Part shown: in pieces, positions 11,540 through 22,191 of the stretch
Position numbering within the stretch: the first letter of the stretch is position 1
Layout: each line of letters starts with the position of its first letter
Source of the DNA: Aphanomyces cochlioides
Lineage: Eukaryota; Oomycota; Saprolegniomycetes; Saprolegniales; Verrucalvaceae
Direction: 5' to 3'
Assembly (NCBI GenBank): GCA_019828595.1
Contig: JAHQRK010000001.1
Coordinates: 930,001 to 994,000 of the forward strand
Length of the DNA stretch: 64,000 nucleotides
Translations under genes and position numbers: made by a program
The notes under the pieces: model-generated
Told to the model about the DNA's origin: nothing
The model's input: only the letters and a program-made list of their open reading frames with translations
The model's database searches: none

Positions 11540-13728
11540 ATGGGTCGCAGCAAGAAAGGCGGGTCGAGTTTGGGTAAAGCTTTGCTCAAGACGGGCGCCA
11601 AAGCCGTCAAGGAAGTCAAGTCAAGGTAGGATATTCCATGGAAGATGTATTACATGTTGGATGTAGCGCCGGAAAGCATGTAGCAGCTGCAGACGGTGGA
11701 GATGCAGCAGTGCAGTTAGCGTCCTATTTGGAAGGCTCTTCGCTGGTACGATCTTTTTCGACGTGTCAATGACTTAGATCCATATTAGGATGATTTCTTG
11801 GCAAATGCTACCCTCGCCAACCGAGAGTTCGTCGCAGAAAAGGAACGTGTTGTGGTCTTGGAAGCCAATGGAATGCCCACCTTGGCTACATTGTACGTTG
11901 CTGAAGTCGACACTCGCAGTTATTTATGCATTGCCTAGCAACGCCTCGGAACTCCCAGAGATGGACTTCACTGAAATGAAAGTACCTCGTCGTCCACACT
12001 GGGATGAAACAACATCAGCTGCCGAACTTAACTTGCGTGAGCGTGAAAGTTTCCTGAATTGGCGCCGTGATATTGCTATGTACGTGTTTCTCCATGGAAA
12101 TGAAACTCATATTGACCCAGGCTCGAGCAAGCGTCAGAAGATCGTGAAGTGACGCCTTTCGAGAAGAACTTGGAAGTCTGGCGGCAATTGTGGCGTGTCA
12201 TTGAACGAAGTGACATCGTGGTGCAAATTGTTGATGCTCGCAATCCGCTCTTCTATCGCTCAATTGATTTGGAACGATATGTGAAAGAAGTGGACGAAAG
12301 GAAACAAGTCATGTTGATTGTCAATAAGTCAGACTATCTGACCCCAGCTCAACGGTACATCGAAATATTTCTTCCATGTCCTGACTTGAGTAGTATCGCT
12401 TGGGCTGATTACTTCGCGTCACAATCGATTGATTTCGTATTTTTCTCGGCAAAGGAAGCTCAAGAGTTGCTCGATGCGGAATACAAAAAGGCGAGCAAAG
12501 CAACAATTCTTGTCACTGAAGATGAAGAAGACAAAGATGAAGATGAAAATGAAGAAAGTGGTGAAAATGATGACGGTGAGATTGAGGACAACACTGAAGA
12601 AGAAAAACCAAAATCTACGAGTCAACCTTCCAAGACGGAAAGACCAGAATGCAAAGTCCTCTCGCGTGAAGACTTGCTCGCATACATGGCTGAGCGCGCA
12701 AAAGAAGTCCTTGCTCGCGTTGGCGTGCGTGCTGAAGACAAAGGTCTTGTCAAGTTTGGTATGGTCGGCTTTCCCAACGTCGGCAAAAGTTCAGCAATCA
12801 ATGCACTCTTGGGTGCGTCCAATTTTGCACACAACGCGCAGCGTGTTGCTGTCGGTGCGACTCCTGGCAAAACAAAGCACTTTCAGGTGGTTCTTTGTAT
12901 ATTTTCCGTAGGCTGAGAGCATCATCGTAGACTTTGATCCTTTCAGAAACAATTATGCTCTGCGATTGTCCTGGTTTGGTCTTTCCAAGTTTCGTCAACT
13001 CCAAAGCTGAAATGTTGTGCTGTGGTGTTCTTCCCATTTCCCAGTTGCGCGACCACGTTCGTAAGTTTTGTTCATCCTTGGCTCTTTTTGAACGACCGTA
13101 GCTCCATGTGAACTTGTTGCACGACGCATTCCTCGTGTTGTCTTCGAAAAGACATACGGCATCAAGATCCCTGTGCCGAAAACTGGGAAATACACGGATC
13201 CGGTGGACGTCTACACTGTGCTTGAAGTATACGCTCGAGCACGAGGCTTTGCCGCGACAGGCAAAGGCGGACCTGATACTTCTCGCGCCGCGCGTGCGAT
13301 TCTCCGTGACTACGTCAATGGCAAATTACTCTACTCGCATCCTCCGCCAGGTGTAAAGCCGTCGGATCCTGCATTCAACCCGCTGGAACTTGCTAAAGAC
13401 TTTGTCGGTATCGACGTGACAGAGCTCGAAGCAGAATTGGAAGCAGCGCAAGGTTTCGATTTGGTTGGTATTGGTAGCAAGGCAATTGTGAGTAAACGGT
13501 ACGTCAGACTGACGACTTTCGTGTATGAAATAAAACTACTGTAGATTGAAGCGACATGGGAAGAAGGGCCGCAAAGCTCGCGACAAGAATCCTTACGAAG
13601 ACTTGGACGCGACGGCATCTGCGATGACGGCCCACGTATCGAGGGGCAAAAAGGCAGACAGGAGAGATACAGCATTTACGCGTGTGACACTTCCTCATCA
13701 TGCCACGTACAAACCAACAACGCAATAA
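11540..13728 (+). CDS. LSG1: Large-subunit GTPase 1 (LSG1)
   Basis: Nine exons (11540-11625, 11667-11745, 11789-11892, 11939-12079, 12121-12354, 12394-12886, 12931-13060, 13102-13498, 13545-13728), 615 residues. LSG1 is the cytoplasmic, circularly permuted GTPase that releases the export adaptor NMD3 from 60S subunits. Permuted G-motif order is visible: DARNPLFYR, G4 NKSDYL, then G1 GFPNVGKSSAIN, G2/TPGKTKHFQ and G3 CDCPGL. An acidic stretch (EDEEDKDEDENEE region) interrupts the domain, as in yeast Lsg1. N-terminal MGRSKKGG and a lysine/arginine-rich end are also typical. The stop is 20 bp from that of the convergent kinase gene. Confidence 0.95.
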
Positions 13729-13748
13729 TAAAATCCAGTTGCATACGT

Positions 13749-15592
13749 CTACTGCTTGTAATTGTTGAGGAGCTGGCACCATTTTTGAGCTCCATGAACT
13801 GCATCCGTGATCCGAAACGTAACAGAGGACTACAAGCCGAGTGAGATTGTCGACCCTCCAAATTTGCTGTTACCGTTCGGATGTCAAATGTCGTGTTGTT
13901 CTTTGGTACGATTTGCATCGCGCTCCACTCATATGCTTGTTTGGAATTGGCTTTAGCATCTGCGACTATGAGTCGGCCTTGTGACGTAAAGAGGAGTTCC
14001 CTTGGCTTCTTGGTGAAGAGCGATCCGTGGAGCTTGACGTCTGATTGAAAGACAATAGCTTCGTTATTTTCCAGTAGACTCGCATAGGGAGATGTGGCGT
14101 TTGAAGGACGGCGGCTGTGGCAATTCTCGCCCATCCTGTCGAGAAATATGTCAAATCAACTCACATTGCAGCCCTTACAAGACGGGGAGGTCTGAGCTTT
14201 CAATGGGTGAAGCGCTGAACACATCGCTCAGTACATTTGAGATGCTCCAATTGGGTGCAGCACCATCCTGGACAAAATCCTCTGAGTGAATAATTCCTGG
14301 TTCTCGAGCGTACCATTGTTGGGGTGGGCAAATCGGTTAGTTCAAGGGAAACAGGGGGCGTCGCTTTAGAAATACTGGTCCAGTCAATGCCCTCAAAGAA
14401 TTCGTGATTTTGGATCAAATCATAGTCTGTTAAGCGAGCTCCAAGGTCCCTCACGAGCAGCCGACGACAGAGATTCCTCGCGGCTTCAGGCACATGATCG
14501 GGAAATTCCATCGAGGCTGGATCATGCGTGAGAATTTGTTGGAATGTTAAGTAGTCATTTTCGCCCCGGAAAGGTGGTCGACCGACAAACATCTTTGCAT
14601 TGTCAATGACTACACATGAGCTGGAATCGTACCTGGTAAAGCATGCATCCCACAGCCCACAAATCACTTCCAACACACGCAGGTTGATCGTTTAGGACTT
14701 CTGGAGACAAATATTCAGCAGTGCCGCAAAAGTCGTTTGACGCCTCTGAGGAGCCTGCACCAAACTAAGGAATCTTTATGAGCTCGACAATAATAAATCA
14801 ATATAAGTTCTACCGTGGCCGTGCCGAAATCAGTCACTTTCAGATGGCCATTGTCACTACGAAATGTGAGATCATGGGGACATTGCAAGAATTACCTCAA
14901 AAGTATGTTGTCGGGCTTGAGGTCGCGGTGGATGATATCCTACAGAGGAATCATTCTTGGCAAATCACGATTCGTCGACGTACGTTGCTGTGAATATACT
15001 GCAACGCTACAATCAACTGCGCCAAATAGAAGCGCACGACGTCTTCATTGCAAGCAGCTTCCAAGATCCCTTGTTCTTTCTTGGCATCACGCTCTTTGCT
15101 AAATGTAAGAAGTAAGCGTCAAGTTGATGCCATATATGAATTCGCACCAGATGAGCGATAGTAATTCTCCACCACGGCACAGCTCCATGACCATGTACAA
15201 GCTTTCATCGTCCTAGATCGCAAAGGAGTGAGGAAAGGACGTGGGCGCAAAGACCATGCCTTAAAGCTGCAATAGAACTTGACAATGTTGGGATGAGACA
15301 ATTTTGACATAACTTGTCTTTCCATGACGACAAACGGAACCTTTCTGTGCCGCTTGATGAACTCTTGATCCATCACTTTGACGGCAAAGTTCGCCTTCGT
15401 CTTCTTGAATTGCGCATGGTACACTTTGGCAAACGATCCTTGACCCAAGACCGAGCCAAACACAAAATCCGCCGGGGTCATGGCAGGACGAGGTTGTGAG
15501 GACGGCGCTGACGACGTGGACGTCGTCGAGGATGTTGGGCTAGACGTCGTCGAGACCATGGCAGAAATCAAGTTGTGGGGGGATAAGGCCAA
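13749..15592 (-). CDS. PDPK1: 3-phosphoinositide-dependent protein kinase (PDK1 type) with C-terminal PH domain
   Basis: Ten exons by my reading (15592-15260, 15212-15148, 15098-14984, 14939-14896, 14856-14814, 14764-14633, 14592-14314, 14279-14179, 14135-13874, 13829-13749), about 484 residues. Kinase blocks: [40 protein letters not shown], then [26 protein letters not shown] and [19 protein letters not shown]. This FRG-NDYL-F pattern and the linked PH domain ([14 protein letters not shown] ... [13 protein letters not shown]) are specific to PDK1, which phosphorylates AGC-kinase activation loops. The first intron (15213-15259) starts with GC. The exon 7/8 join (14280-14313, 34 bp) is the least certain. 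A second ATG at 15559 is possible. Confidence 0.9.
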
Positions 15593-16157
15593 GACACTGC
15601 CACCAAGTTACACACTGGACTGAATAAAATAGTTTTTTTACAAAAATCAAGTCATAATTTTACAAATGAAAAAATATCACTATACTGGCGCAATTCCTTC
15701 CATTTGACAGGTCTCTTCCCTGATCGTGTAACATGTTCATGTCGTGGCAAACGTGTGCAAATGATGGCACGCTGGCGTATATGTCCATCTACATCTCTTA
15801 CAGTACTTGCTATATTTCCACGTCATTTCAAAGCAGAATTAGAAAGCAGAGAGCGCGCGCGCGGAGACAAGCGCAAGTTCGATGTTGTAAAGGTCCATTT
15901 GTCTGAGATATGTGTCATTTGCTCGCCTTTTCCGCGTCATGCCAGATGGCATTATGTCTCGAAGCCCTATAGAGAGTGTCTCGCAGAAGAGGCATATGCG
16001 TGGCTGGTGCAGCCATCCATCCCCTCAAGGACTGCCTCCGTTAGATCGATATCATCGTGTTCGCTTAACGAGATTCGAATGATCCGGATAATGTATTCGG
16101 ACAGTCAGGCATGGTTCCGTATAATTATTGAGAACATCCGGATAGCCGAGTTTGCAC
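15593..16157. promoter_or_regulatory. Divergent intergenic region with CCGG palindromes at 16082-16144
   Basis: ATCCGGATAAT at 16082-16092 and ATCCGGATA at 16136-16144 lie just upstream of the ATG at 16158. A 160-codon open frame (15704-16186) crosses the region but resembles nothing I know and runs through these motifs. No other feature seen. Confidence 0.4.
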
Positions 16158-17035
16158 ATGAATGCGTTTGTCGCGGCGGTGTTTGACGCAAGCGATGCGT
16201 TCTCATTCTCGAGTCCAAGTACTGCCGAGACGCAATGGCAAGTATGGCTCCGTCCGTCTGAGTCAGGAGATGTTATACACCTGAATGCGTTTGTCGCAGC
16301 TGAAGATGTTACGACGTTGACTTCGACAGCTATGACGTTGGATGCTCCCATAATGCAACAGCACGTAAGTAGACGATGCCGAAGATTGTTTCACTATGGA
16401 TTGAACAACTAGATGAACGAGTTGGGTGTGACGAGTGATCTATCGTCTTTTGCACAGCCTTTCAAGGTATCAAGGATAGGGTTGAGATTCGGTAGATTTT
16501 GACATGTTGTAGTCGGCACTCATCACCCATGGCAACGTGCGCGTCGAAGTAGAAGACCACAGTTCTGTGATTGTAGAAATCACTTATGTCTTTGGTGCAT
16601 CGTTGACGCGAAAAGGTTGCATTGGACTATCCAAGGGCAGCATAATAATGATTGCATAGGTTTGTTTAAAATGCCCATGGGAACGCCAGTGCCACGGCAT
16701 GTTGTCGACCTCTTGAAAGATTTGCACGTCACGATGAATGAAACTCATGATGTAAGATACCATTTCGCATTGCACCTGATGTCTTCCTCTTAGCAACGCG
16801 CTGCTCGGCGATCCCATCGCACCGAGAAGCTTCTCCCGATCGCTGCACCACTCCAACTCTCTGAAGTCCCTGTCCTCACATCAACCCAAACGAATGCTGA
16901 TGTTCCCCTCAAGCGAAAAGTTCTTCCACTGGGTGTCAGGTAAGCGTTTTCCCTCTGTTGAATTGACACTGTCTCCACAGGCGTCGGGTTGCGCGTGGCG
17001 CCAAGTTTGCGCGAGATGATGATGATGATGAATAG
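16158..17035 (+). CDS. Possible XRCC4-superfamily (PAXX-like) protein
   Basis: Six exons (16158-16364, 16413-16466, 16513-16615, 16660-16751, 16794-16939, 16981-17035), 218 residues. I do not recognise it with certainty. The order of elements resembles PAXX: a beta-rich N-terminal half, a helix-turn segment (MNELGVTSDLSSFAQPFKSA) comparable to the PAXX GLSAAEDITPRF region, a strand with VEVEDHSSVIVEI, a helix (RHVVDLLKDLHVTMNE), a basic linker and a short end RGAKFARDDDDDE that could act as a Ku-binding-type tail. If right, it would be a non-homologous end-joining factor binding Ku at DNA breaks. The alternative is a lineage-specific coiled-coil protein. All five introns (41-48 bp) are clean GT-AG. 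The stop is 5 bp from the convergent ankyrin gene. Confidence 0.5.
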
Positions 17036-17040
17036 ACATA

Positions 17041-18066
17041 TTACACATTCACGCCATCGTCGTTGTCTTGTGGCGCTAAGCCCTCGAGCAGGGCTGCTGC
17101 TTTGATGTTGTTTCTCTGTTTTGCCGAGGCGTACGCATTCCGATTCGACTAGAAGTCCATCAGTCAGATTGGAATCATGGGATTCATACATCGTCCTTGG
17201 CTGCAGGATCTGCTCCAGCCTTCAGCAGCAATTCGATTGCTCCGAGTTGATTCTTCTTTGCCGCGACAATCAAAGGGGTGGCTTTGTTCTTGTCCATGGC
17301 ATTCACATCCGCTTTGGCTTGGATCAAAGTGTCAACTACACGACTATTGTCCCGAGTGCAGTAGCACGCATGGTGGAGAGGCGTCGAGAGTTGCTGCATG
17401 ACAATATTAATGCATATGAACGACCGAACATCGCATTGTACATTGTTCACTTCATCGACGACTGCATCCGCATCGAGCAACACGCGGACTGTTTCAGCGC
17501 AGCCAGCCATCGCAGCAGAATGTAGCGGAGTGTTTCCAAATTGGTTTTTCGCATTGACCATTGTCCATTCCTTTGCATCTTTCTCCAGGATATCATGCAT
17601 GAGTTCGTCTTCCTTGTGCTGGTCTTTAAAGCGAAGCAGCAAGCGGACCATATCTGGGTTCCTGTGAAAACAAGCTTCATGCAGTGGCGAATTGGCATCC
17701 TAAACGATGCAGGGTGAAACCTTTCATTCGATGCATTGGCATTTTAACTCACAGGCGTTCTTAACGACGATACGTCAGCGCCTCCTCCTAGCAATGCTTC
17801 CGCCGTCTTCAAATGACCACCCACAATTGCTGCCATGAGAGGCGTTGATCCATGCTATACACTGTTCCATCTGGGCGTTCGCAAGATCGACTTACCTGCG
17901 CACGTTGGTGAAAGTTCACGTCAACATTGTCATCCTGAAGAAGCTTCTTGACTCTTTCAGTATTTCCTTCAGCTGCTGCGTCATACAGCCATTCCGTCTG
18001 CTTGGTCACGACGCGGTTCGTGCTCATCTTCTTGGAAGCTTTGGGATTACTGCGAAACCGATTCAT
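17041..18066 (-). CDS. Ankyrin-repeat protein
   Basis: Five exons (18066-17896, 17854-17753, 17699-17442, 17393-17190, 17148-17041) give 280 residues. Ankyrin repeats are clear: EWLYDAAAEGNTERVKKLL, GSTPLMAAIVGGHLKTAEAL, NSPLHEACFHRNPDMVRLLL, GNTPLHSAAMAGCAETVRVL, STPLHHACYC and ATPLIVAAKKNQLGAIELLL. These form a protein-binding solenoid; partner unknown. The last exon is a short tail (NRNAYASAKQRNN). Only 51 bp separate its ATG from the end of a transposable element (18119), so its original upstream DNA has been displaced; a matching promoter motif pair remains at 20654-20693. Confidence 0.88.
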
Positions 18067-18571
18067 CTAAAATATGACAGGTTGTACAAATATAACCTGC
18101 ATTACTTGATACTACGTACTACTCTGGTCCGAAATGATTGTCACACCGGTTAATTTCGCGACGAGGGTTTTCAGTGGAGTTTCGTTGCTCCTCTTTGAGG
18201 AAATCTACATTTGATTGGTGCAAATGAAAGTACTTTATCTCCTCTTTGATTGGATATATTTATTCAGGCGAAATTCATGGCCATGCAGGAGAAACAATGC
18301 CTCAAAGTTTGTCCTCTGATTCAAATTACAGAAAATCTTCCGCCAGTGAATCAAATCGCAATGAAACGAGGTCCCACCGCACACACAAATAGATCACTTA
18401 GTCACCCTCTCCGATATATTAACGGTATTTTTGAGAGACTATCGATCAAGACGCTCAAATTCGATGCTCACAACTCAAACCGAATGATCTGGCTCTAAGG
18501 CCCTTTTCCGGCGACCCTGTGAGCTCCTGCGTCCGTCCACGCATCACTGGAACATATTGAATAAGTTTGTA

Positions 18572-20400
18572 CTACTCTGGTCCGCATTATTTGTTGTATA
18601 GTTTTCGCTTGAATAAAGTATAGGTGCTTGACGAAAATATATGGATATTTGTATAGAACCCTTTAAACTCATAATCCAGTGTGCAAATATAATTGGATTT
18701 TATTTTATTGCAGAGTCAACTTAACTATGACAATTCAAATGATCAATTGCCTGCCGATAGACAGAAGGATCACATTGAAGGTTGAACGATGCCTTCATCT
18801 TCGCTGCGTCTTTCCTCAAATGGGGAAGCTTGAAATTGTTGCCTCCATTATCATGCATGGAAGATTCCAAGACTTTTTGAAGAGTAATAAATGACTTGCC
18901 AAGTGTCTTCATAGGCAATTCCAAAAAGCAGAGTCCACAGTAACAACGAGCTCATCGATAGTTCTTGAGCTCTTATGCTGCTGTAGAGTTTGAATAGAGT
19001 TAAAAATACCTAAGTCTAACACATTAAAATCGGGACTGTTTGCGGGTTGATTCGCAATTTCAATGCCATGGATACCTCGCAGGCGCAATTCATCAGTAGT
19101 GATACATTTGTGAGGACTGGCATTGTCTTGTTGGACTTTCACCATTGCGACACTCCGCGGCATTTTTTCCTGGATGGCAGGAACCACTTTTCCAGAAACA
19201 TTTTGAGGTAAACTTCGGAATCAACGCTCTCGGGAACCGAGACAAGGGTGCCTCTTGGTCGATTTTTGCTAGATCGTACAGCATGCACTTTCGAGACAAA
19301 CGGCCAGATTCCAATCTTGCTGTTGAACATTTGTTTCTTGTCATGATCATAACGTGAACGCGCAACAGCGGCCAAGCAGAGAGCCTTGATGATGAACTTC
19401 GTGGACTTCACTGGGCGCAATGGCAACGATTCGTTGTCATAGGCGTAGAACTTTCTTTTAACCATAGTCACATGGAACCATTTCTCATCAACATGCACAA
19501 ACTCGTGCATATTTGCGAAGATGTGATTTCCATGCGACTGTGGCTGAAGAAAGCTCACTGCATGTTGGATTCGGCGGATTTGGTTGAGGGGTGTAAGCAA
19601 TAGCTTGACACGACTTGATCTTCCACGGAGTCTTGCAGTCTCTTGCATTTGCCGGATGATCGTGGTCTTGGGGATTCCCGACTTTGCCGACATCAAGTGG
19701 AGCGTTTGGCGGACTTCGAGTGGTACTGTCTTGATCACTGTTTCGATTCGTTCGGCAGTTCGTCGTTTTTTGACCCGCAATTCCCTAAAGAAGATATCCT
19801 TTAGAATTTTATACTTGTAACATTTGATTATTTTCAAATAAATATCGAATTTCAGAGGTTGTACCTTTACGTTTCGCGGCGATGTCGGTGATTGGGGTCT
19901 CTGCAGAGACTTGACCTCTTCCACGAGCCCAGAGTCGAGAAATGGTGCTCCAGTGACACTCAAACATCCGTGATACATGAATGAACGTGCCACGCTCGAG
20001 CTTTCCATGATTGAATCGCTGAAGCAGCAGCTGGTAGGCGGCAGACCGCTCGTCATCGGTGAGGTTGCGGCGTGTGATTGTGCGGCGAGTAGATCGTTTG
20101 CGTGGTTGCTGGCATGGTTGAGGCATTGCACAATGAAATTTGATAGAACCGATGTGTATTCGACGTGTTAACTTGAACAATGATCCTCCACCGGGTCGAT
20201 ATGCTCCAATGCTCTCTACAGCCCTGACTTTGACTGCTCATATCTCAAAATTCCCGCCGAGTTCCAAGCTGCAAAATACACCCAATCAAAGCTCGAGATT
20301 TGTACTTTTCGTTTAGCCAATCAGGTTAGCTATCCGACAAAAATTAGAAAAATCCCGCGAATGATAAGTCGACTACAACAAATAATGTGGACCAGAGTAG
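18572..20400 (-). mobile_element. Inner mariner element with 27-bp terminal inverted repeats and TA duplications
   Basis: Terminal repeats 18572-18598 (CTACTCTGGTCCGCATTATT then TGTTGTA) and 20374-20400 are inverted copies with one mismatch. TA dinucleotides flank both ends (18570-18571 and 20401-20402), the classical Tc1/mariner target duplication. The 1,829-bp element carries a broken transposase gene on the minus strand. It sits inside the older related element at 18119-20650. Confidence 0.85.
18721..20180 (-). pseudogene. Mariner transposase, intron-bearing, two frameshifts
   Basis: The N-terminal helix-turn-helix part (from 20180; NLTDDERSAAYQLLLQRFN) joins, through an 80-bp intron at 19785-19864, to GNCGSKKRRT and GIPKTTIIRQM. 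The catalytic core shows HVDEKWFHVTM, QQDNASPH and QPANSPDFNVLDLGIF, as in the plant/oomycete MLE branch, with 31 residues between the second and third catalytic aspartates by my count. Single-base losses near 19180 (after FLEK) and near 18916 (before ELPMKTLGK) shift the frame, so the protein is dead as it stands. Apart from these it is well preserved, suggesting fairly recent inactivation. Confidence 0.85.
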
Positions 20401-20653
20401 TATGCATTTGCAGGGCCAAATATGGCGCCTAGAGACGTGAGCAAAGCTAAATGTGATGAGGTCTCCAATATCGTTAGGTCGTATGTATATTTACTATTTT
20501 GTATGCCAATTTTATCGTTTATGAATAATACTTTAATTTAAATGTGCTAAAATTTGATAAATTCTTCAAACTCTTTCATACTAAAACCAAGTTAACAAGA
20601 ATTGTACTCCAAAAAATATGCAATGTGACAATCATTTCGGACCAGAGAAGAGG

Positions 20654-20693
20654 AATCCGGATAAATTGACTTCCGGGCGTTTGTTATCCGGAT
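20654..20693. promoter_or_regulatory. CCGG palindrome pair, probably the original ankyrin promoter
   Basis: AATCCGGATAAA at 20654-20665 and TTATCCGGAT at 20684-20693 lie just outside the right end of the outer transposon and overlap the 3' end of the neighbouring minus-strand gene. No other start codon is near. Removing 18119-20650 would place them about 56-95 bp upstream of the ankyrin ATG, the usual distance in this window. Confidence 0.45.
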
Positions 20694-21991
20694 TACTGTC
20701 CAAGATCGACATTTGCACCATCAAAGAGCACAAACTCCAAGAGGCGGCAGTTGTTGAACTGGTTTCCTTTGGTTCCTGCGTATGCAGCAAGAGGATCAAT
20801 GCCGGAGAAGTTTTGGAACTGCTTGAATGTCCTCTTGGTGCCGAGACTGAAGAGATGGATGTCTGTTGCGTCGTAGTCGTCGCTTGTGGTGGGAAGACCC
20901 AAAACCCGTCGAATGCGGCGCTTGGAACGTTGTTGGATTACATAACGTGCGCTCCAATTCTTCTCCCAAATGACATTACGCTTCTCAAACCAGTGGAATG
21001 CAATGTCTTGACTCGGAGCGTACATATCGTACCTAGCTCAAAGATAAGACTAAAAAACACGCCTGTCAACATACCCGTGAGTGAATAAACGCGCAGCTTT
21101 CGAGTACTCTTCTCCATGAAAGAGATATGGTGTGTATGGATCATTTCGCACTTCGAGAGCTTGTTTGGCTGAGCCAAAGTTGAATCCTCCAGCAAATTGT
21201 GACATCAGCTGAGGGGTCAAAGGCTTCGCAACTGGCGTCGTTCCTCCATATTGGATCATTGCATCCGCGTCTTTGGTTTCAATGAATGCTGTACACATTA
21301 GTTGCGTTGTGTTTCGAAGCTTCAGCTGGGACCAGTCTTCTGATGGCATGTACTTCGTGGATCTTGGATATCCTGTCATAACTGCGTTTGGATTGCCGAT
21401 CGAGTCCCATTGAGCTTTTAATTCCGTATCCCAATGCGGTACAAAGACTAGGTGGGAGTCGATGGCTAATGCGAACGCATCGGTGGTCAAGTTGATTCCT
21501 TTTTCAGTGCAATATCGAGCCAAAGTTGGACCAGTAGCATTGTCAGCGTGAATTGTCTCATTGTAGCGCAGCTGACCACGGCGGCATGCTGCTTCGCCAA
21601 CGTTCTTGCAATAAAGATCAAAGCAACGAGTTTCGTTGAGGTGTTCGTAGATTTGATCAACGAGGCTGATGTCAAGGAGTTCTGGGTGATCAGCTCGTGT
21701 GAAGAGTGAGTTGAGGGTTTCAGCACATCGGATAGAGTCTCGGTAGTTGGCAATGAGGACAATTGTGCGGCGTGACTCTGTAGCGTTCACTGTCTCGATG
21801 TTTGGTGTCTCTGCTTTCGCACGAACGAACCGCATTCTAGCATGGTGTAGGTTGAATCGACCGACAGTAGTCGCCCACGAAATCTCTTCCATGGCTACAT
21901 TGAGGTAAATGGTGGTAAAGGCAATGCACAAGATGAAGGCAATTAAGAGAGCGGCGGCGGGGGCGTCTCGGCGCTGACTTCGTTGCACCAT
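20693..21991 (-). CDS. GlcNAc-transferase-family type II membrane protein (GT60-like)
   Basis: Exons 21991-21075 and 21032-20693 (42-bp intron) give about 418 residues. A short basic N-terminus (MVQRSQRRD) and hydrophobic signal anchor (AAALLIAFILCIAFTTIYL) predict a Golgi type II topology. The catalytic region has IVLIANYRDSIRCAETLNSLF, HWDTELKAQWDSIGNPNAVM, FAGGFNFGSAK and HGEEYSKAARLFTHGYDMYA, which fit the glycosyltransferase family typified by Skp1 GlcNAc-transferase. Unlike cytosolic Skp1 enzymes, the signal anchor suggests action in the secretory pathway. Several N-x-S/T sites occur. An upstream in-frame ATG at 22027 would add 12 residues. Confidence 0.8.
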
Positions 21992-22116
21992 ACCGAGATT
22001 AACGCATGAGATCGCGAAAGGAAACAAAAATGATCGAAGGGAAAATTCCTAGAACTGGAATAGATTCACTCTCGATTGGGACATCTTGGGAAAGTATCTT
22101 GGGTGACATTGTCGAC

Positions 22117-22128
22117 TATCCGGATAAT
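22117..22128. promoter_or_regulatory. TATCCGGATAAT element between GT60-like gene and IQCH
   Basis: A single near-complete palindrome 63-75 bp upstream of the IQCH ATG at 22192, also 126 bp upstream of the divergent minus-strand start. Confidence 0.45.
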
Positions 22129-22191
22129 TTCAAAGCGACCGTTTCGCGCATTTGGATATTGCCGCAGCTAGAAGGGGCGGACAGTCGGGGT

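Larger units (their letters stand above)
18119..20650. mobile_element. Outer, older mariner-type element interrupted by a second element
   Basis: The left end CTACTCTGGTCCGAAATGAT, continuing TGTCAC (18119-18144), is matched in inverted orientation near 20625-20650. The right end has drifted in its last bases (AGAAG rather than AGTAG), and the left TA target duplication is not clearly preserved on the right. Without the inserted copy at 18572-20400 the outer element is about 700 bp, so it was probably non-autonomous. The shared CTACTCTGGTCC core shows it belongs to the same family as the inner element. Its left end lies 51 bp upstream of the ankyrin ATG. Confidence 0.6.

Noticed and set aside
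15704..16186. 160-codon plus-strand open frame
   Set aside because: No known motif, runs through the palindromic promoter elements and overlaps the start of the next gene in another frame.
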